Source: Variovorax sp. JS1663 (lineage in GTDB: Bacteria > Pseudomonadota > Gammaproteobacteria > Burkholderiales > Burkholderiaceae_C). Taken from it: a stretch of DNA of 64,000 bases. The position numbers were made by a program, and so were the translations under genes. Below the pieces are notes generated by a model. The model was given only the letters and a program-made list of their open reading frames with translations. It had not been told where the DNA came from and did not search any database. Where the stretch lies: NCBI RefSeq assembly GCF_002157355.1, contig NZ_LYMK01000015.1, positions 62,001 to 126,000 on the forward strand. Direction: 5' to 3'. The stretch's first letter is position 1; each line of letters opens with the position of its first letter. Of the stretch, positions 60,308 through 64,000 are shown piece by piece.

Positions 60308-61672
60308 ATGCAAGACAGCCTGGGCAATCCCGTCACGCTGAGCGACCCGTCGAGCCTGCGCGCCGTCAACGATTTCGTCGAGGGCTTCATCTCCTGCGAG
60401 GCGCGCGCCGTCGACGTGCTCGCCGCCGCGCAGGACGACAGCCCTCTCGTGCAGGCCTACTGCGCGACGCTGCATCTGTTCGCCGAGTCGCGCGATGCCG
60501 CGGCCAATGCGCGGCCTTTCCTCGACAGGGCGCAGGCCGGCGCCGGCCGTGCCACGCCGCGCGAGCGGCGCTACATCGCGGCCGTCAGCGCCTGGGCCGA
60601 GGGCGACATCACGCGCGCGATCGCCCTGCACCACGAGCAGGCTCGCGAGCATCCGCGCGATCTGGCCTCGCTCAAGCTCGGGCAGTACCACTGCTTCAAC
60701 GTCGGCGACTGCCCCGGCATGCTGCGGCTCGCGCTGGCGGCGCTGCCGGCGGCGGCCGACGTGCCCTATCTGCACGGCATGGCAGCCTTCGGCCAGGAGC
60801 AATGCCACCTGCTGCGCGAGGCCGAGGCCAGCGCACGCCGCGCGATCGCGATGGTGCACAAGGAGCCCTGGGCCCACCACGCTCTGGCCCACGTGATGCT
60901 GACCGAGGGACGGCTGGCCGAGGGCCTGGACTTCATGCGCGGCGTGAGCGACACCTGGGTCGGGCTCAACTCCTTCATGGTCACGCACAACTGGTGGCAT
61001 GTGGCGCTGTTTCTCATCGACCTCGGCCTTGATGCCGAGGCGCTCGCGGTCTACGACCGGCAGGTGTGGGGCGTGGTCAAGGAGTACTCGCAGGACCAGA
61101 TCGGCGCGGTCTCGCTGCTCGCCCGCCTGGAGCTCGCAGGCATCGACGTGGGCGCACGCTGGCAGGACCTGGCCGGCTACCTGGCACAGCGGCTCGACGA
61201 CCATGTGCTGCCTTTTCTCGACCTGCAGTATCTCTATGGCCTCGCGCGCGCCGGCCGGCCCGAGGCGCAGCAGTTGCTGCACAGCATCGAGGCCTTCGCA
61301 CCAGATGCCCCGGCCTCCACGCGTGCCGCCTGGCAACGCGTCTGTGTCCCGGCGGCGCGGGGCCTGCTGGCCCACGCGCAAGGTGATGCGGCCGGCACGA
61401 TCGAGGGCCTCGGCCTGGCGCTGCCGCGCCTCGTGGAGATCGGCGGCAGCCATGCGCAGCGCGACCTGTTCGAGCAGGTCTACCTCGATGCGCTGGTCGC
61501 CAGCGGCACAGCCAGCGGGCTGGCCAGCGCACAAGGTCTTCTTCAGCAGAAGGTCAACGCGCAGCCCGAATCGCTGCGCCTGCGGCGCCAGGCCGGCGAT
61601 GTCTACGCCGCACTTGGGCTTCCACGCCTGGTGTCCAACTCGCCCAACCCACACGCACACGCACAGGAGTAA
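60308..61672 (+). CDS. TTC38-like tetratricopeptide protein
   Basis: 454 aa. Tetratricopeptide-like helical repeats throughout. The segments PWAHHALAHVMLTEGRLAEG and NSFMVTHNWWHVALFLIDLG are the signature of the TTC38 family, with a conserved His/Trp set. Cytosolic, no signal peptide. The function of bacterial forms is unknown. It lies 16 nt after the tautomerase stop and 5 nt before the LysE gene, so the three genes likely form an operon. Confidence 0.85.
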   Translation: MQDSLGNPVTLSDPSSLRAVNDFVEGFISCEARAVDVLAAAQDDSPLVQAYCATLHLFAESRDAAANARPFLDRAQAGAGRATPRERRYIAAVSAWAEGDITRAIALHHEQAREHPRDLASLKLGQYHCFNVGDCPGMLRLALAALPAAADVPYLHGMAAFGQEQCHLLREAEASARRAIAMVHKEPWAHHALAHVMLTEGRLAEGLDFMRGVSDTWVGLNSFMVTHNWWHVALFLIDLGLDAEALAVYDRQVWGVVKEYSQDQIGAVSLLARLELAGIDVGARWQDLAGYLAQRLDDHVLPFLDLQYLYGLARAGRPEAQQLLHSIEAFAPDAPASTRAAWQRVCVPAARGLLAHAQGDAAGTIEGLGLALPRLVEIGGSHAQRDLFEQVYLDALVASGTASGLASAQGLLQQKVNAQPESLRLRRQAGDVYAALGLPRLVSNSPNPHAHAQE

Positions 61673-61677
61673 GAAAC

Positions 61678-62304
61678 TTGTCCATCGAAATCTGGCTCGC
61701 CTTCGTCGCCGCCTCGGCGGTGCTGCTCATCATTCCCGGCCCGACCATCCTCACTGTCATCAGCTATTCGATGGCGCACGGCCGCCGCGCCAATGTGCCG
61801 CTGGTGGCCGCGGTGGCCTTGGGCGATTCGACCGCGCTGGCAGTGTCGCTGCTGGGCCTGGGCGCGCTGCTCGCGGCCTCGGCCTTCTGGTTCACCGTGG
61901 TCAAGTGGGCGGGCGGCCTGTACCTGCTCTACCTGGGCTTCAAGCTGCTGCGCGCTGGCGCCTCCTCGGCCGAGCTGGCCGCCCCTGCCGCGCCGGGCTC
62001 GCGCTGGCGGCTGTTCGCCAACACCTGGCTGGTGACGGCACTCAACCCCAAGGGCATCGTGTTCTTCGTGGCCTTCTTGCCGCAATTCCTCCGGCCTGGC
62101 GAGGACGTGACCCAGCAGCTCTGGATCCTCGCCCTCACCTTCGTGGTGATGGCGACGCTGAACGCCACGCTCTACGCGGTGTTCGCCGCGGCGGCGCGTC
62201 GGCTGCTGAGCTCGCCGCGCGCGCAGCGGCGCTTCCACCTGGCGGGTGGCTCGCTGCTGTCGGCGGCCGGGATCTGGGCGCTGCTGGCCCGTCGCCCGGC
62301 CTAG
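61678..62304 (+). CDS. LysE/RhtB-family amino acid exporter
   Basis: 208 aa from TTG 61678, with AGGAG 8 nt upstream. Six hydrophobic helices; family start IWLAFVAASAVLLIIPGPTI then SYSMAHGRRANVPLVAAVAL. The middle has WAGGLYLLYLGFKLLRAG. It exports amino acids or homoserine-lactone-like compounds in studied relatives. Likely the last gene of the tautomerase operon. Confidence 0.92.
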   Translation: MSIEIWLAFVAASAVLLIIPGPTILTVISYSMAHGRRANVPLVAAVALGDSTALAVSLLGLGALLAASAFWFTVVKWAGGLYLLYLGFKLLRAGASSAELAAPAAPGSRWRLFANTWLVTALNPKGIVFFVAFLPQFLRPGEDVTQQLWILALTFVVMATLNATLYAVFAAAARRLLSSPRAQRRFHLAGGSLLSAAGIWALLARRPA

Positions 62305-62317
62305 CCGCGCTGCGCGC

Positions 62318-62680
62318 TCAGTGCGCGATGCGGTGCCACCAGCGGCTGTATTCCTCGTCGGTCGACAAGGTCCACAGCGCCAGCACCATGACCACCAGCC
62401 CGGTCACGACCGCGGTGAGCATCGCATCGGCGTTGCCGTTGAAGCGCAGCACCCAGGGCGACGCCACCAGCCACAGCCCCAGCGCCGCCTCGGTCCATTC
62501 TTCCCAGGCGCGCGGAAGGAGCATCGCGCCGAGCGCCGCGGCGATCAGTGCGATACCCACGATCACCGCGTTCGGCATCGCGGCAGCATCACCGGAATAG
62601 CCCAGGATCCAGGGTGAGAGCACCAGCCAGGCACCCAGCGCGCCATTGACGGCGTCCTGCCAATGCTTGAGTTGGAACAT
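62318..62680 (-). CDS. SPW-repeat membrane protein
   Basis: 120 aa from ATG 62680 (AGGAGG upstream). Two SPW repeats: GAWLVLSPWILGY and GLWLVASPWVLRF, each in a hydrophobic helix pair, giving four membrane segments. It is a small inner-membrane protein of unknown function. The upstream frame extension is Arg-rich and non-coding. It lies back to back with the GT51 gene. Confidence 0.88.
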   Translation of the reverse strand: MFQLKHWQDAVNGALGAWLVLSPWILGYSGDAAAMPNAVIVGIALIAAALGAMLLPRAWEEWTEAALGLWLVASPWVLRFNGNADAMLTAVVTGLVVMVLALWTLSTDEEYSRWWHRIAH

Positions 62681-62844
62681 GGTTGCACCTCCTGCCGGCT
62701 GGAATGCCGGTGGTCGTTGGACCCGTCGGGCATGGCGCTGGTTCCTTTTGTGAACATGAAAGCGCCCGGACTCCCACAAAGGCGCCGAAAGGCGCATCAT
62801 CCGGTCTGCAGAACCCACGGCACGGGCTCGATGCGAGGCAGATC

Positions 62845-64000
62845 GTGGCAAGGTTCAGGACGCTCCTGTGGCTCGGCGCGGCACTCGCCGCGACGGGGGC
62901 GCTCGTTGCCTTCGCGGTGGACGAGTTGCGGACCGCGCGGCTGCAGTCCGCCTTCTGGCGCGATGTCGGGCGCGACGCGCATTTCAGCGTCGCCGCCGGC
63001 CCCAGCGACGCCCTCCGCTTCCCGCACAGCGGCCCCTATGACGAGCGTCTTGGCTACAAGCGCATGCCCGAGTTCATCGAGCGGCTGGAGGCGCGCGGCT
63101 ATCAGGTGACTGAGCAGGCGCGGATGTCGCCGCGGCTGATGGCGCTGTACGACCACGGCCTCTATGGCCCCTGGCGCGAGAAGAACCAGGCCGGCCTCAC
63201 CGTACGCGACTGCCGGGCCCGGACACTGTCGCAGACCCGCGTGCCGCAGCGCGTGTACGAGCGCTTCGAGGAGGTGCCGCCGCTGCTGGTGGACGCCCTG
63301 CTCTTCGTCGAGGACCGCCATCTGCTCGACGCCGAGCCGGCGCAGCGCAATCCCGCGCTGGACCCGGAGCGCTTCGCCAAGGCCGGCATCGAGCAGTTGC
63401 AGCGCGCCCTCGGCGCTTCGCGTTCCGCCTCGGGCGGCAGCACGCTGGCCACGCAGATCGAGAAGTACCGCCATTCGCCCCACGGCCGCACCGGCTCGAT
63501 CGGCGACAAGCTGCGCCAGATGGCATCGGCCTCGCTGCGCGCCTACCAGGACGGCGAGGACACGCAGGTACGGCGCCGCCAGATCGTGGTCGACTACCTG
63601 GACACCGTGCCGCTCGCCGCGCGGCCCGGCTACGGCGAGGTGCATGGCCTGGGCGACGGCCTGTGGGCCTGGTACGGGCGAGACTTCGGCGAGGTCAATC
63701 GCCTGCTGGCCGACAACGCCGAAGGCGCCCCGCCCACGGAACAGGCGCTCGAACGGCAGGCCGAGGCCTTCAAGCAGGCCCTCTCGCTCATGATCGCCCA
63801 ACGCCGGCCCTCGCAACACCTGCTGGACAACGGCGAGAGCCTGGGCCGGCTCACCGACAGCTACCTGCGCCTGATGGCCGATGCGGGCGTCATCGCGCCC
63901 TCCTTGCGCGATGCGGCGCTGAAGATCACGCTGAAGCGACCGTCCGAGCTACCGCCCGCACCGCGGCCGGACTTCGTTCGGCGCAAGGCGCTGAATGCGC
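62845..64000 (+). CDS. GT51 peptidoglycan glycosyltransferase, variant (partial)
   Basis: Starts at GTG 62845 with GAGG about 6 nt upstream, and stays open to the window edge (385 codons visible, C-terminus missing). One N-terminal membrane helix (TLLWLGAALAATGALVAFAV). GT51 motifs are recognisable but altered: VEDRHL (E156, D157) where EDxxFxxHxG is usual, SGGSTLATQIEKYRHSPHGR (196-215), and RRRQIVVDYLDTVPLAARPG. It should polymerise lipid II, or be a divergent relative; whether a transpeptidase domain follows cannot be seen. Confidence 0.8.
   Translation, partial: MARFRTLLWLGAALAATGALVAFAVDELRTARLQSAFWRDVGRDAHFSVAAGPSDALRFPHSGPYDERLGYKRMPEFIERLEARGYQVTEQARMSPRLMALYDHGLYGPWREKNQAGLTVRDCRARTLSQTRVPQRVYERFEEVPPLLVDALLFVEDRHLLDAEPAQRNPALDPERFAKAGIEQLQRALGASRSASGGSTLATQIEKYRHSPHGRTGSIGDKLRQMASASLRAYQDGEDTQVRRRQIVVDYLDTVPLAARPGYGEVHGLGDGLWAWYGRDFGEVNRLLADNAEGAPPTEQALERQAEAFKQALSLMIAQRRPSQHLLDNGESLGRLTDSYLRLMADAGVIAPSLRDAALKITLKRPSELPPAPRPDFVRRKALNA

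Overview
The window looks like a high-GC betaproteobacterial chromosome, most probably Comamonadaceae and Variovorax-like. That placement is my inference from composition, from the host gene orders (hrcA/nadK/recN/rapZ and TPR-lolB-ispE-tRNA-Gln-prs-rplY-pth) and from short extragenic repeats of a style I associate with that family. About 36.5 kb on the left is a prophage whose far end lies outside the window. The remaining 27.5 kb is host core genome.

The prophage is temperate, with lambda-like control logic and a podovirus-like virion set. On the minus strand, reading from right to left: terminase small and large subunits, P22-like portal, small head proteins, scaffold, SU10-type capsid, head-tail adaptor, gp10-like tail protein, C1q-like protein, a cupin, probable internal virion proteins, a tail-collar receptor-binding protein and a lysis module (membrane protein, orphan LuxR-type HTH, GH108 endolysin, 3TM holin). 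Positions 21.6-26.4 kb hold the minus-strand early operon: Cro-like, CII-like, two small proteins, an O-like replication protein with internal iterons, a primase-helicase and a Q-like zinc-finger protein. The CI-like repressor is divergent at 26.5 kb.

Positions 27-31.6 kb are an accessory block: a DUF3800 protein, an SGNH-hydrolase lipoprotein with a small partner, a P63C-domain protein, and an unknown AT-richer gene. Each gene or pair is separated by its own promoter, terminator or hairpin. Positions 31.8-32.7 kb hold two divergent ribbon-helix-helix genes resembling phage P22 Mnt and Arc, around an array of TAGCCAT operator half-sites. The Arc-like gene heads a tightly overlapping operon of unknown small genes that ends in an AlpA-like excisionase and a tyrosine integrase. 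The integrase abuts the 3' end of a tRNA-Arg gene, the likely attachment site.

The host part begins with tRNA-Arg and tRNA-Ile(CAU), then hrcA, divergent nadK-recN-rapZ, a minus operon mutM - dynamin-like GTPase - mutY, and the divergent TPR-lolB-ispE-tRNA-Gln-prs-rplY-pth block. A ferredoxin gene follows. Next come a dipeptide-type ABC importer (two permeases, two ATPases, binding protein) with an amidase, a LysR regulator opposite a tautomerase, a TTC38-like protein, a LysE exporter, an SPW-repeat membrane protein and the start of a divergent GT51 peptidoglycan glycosyltransferase that runs off the right edge.
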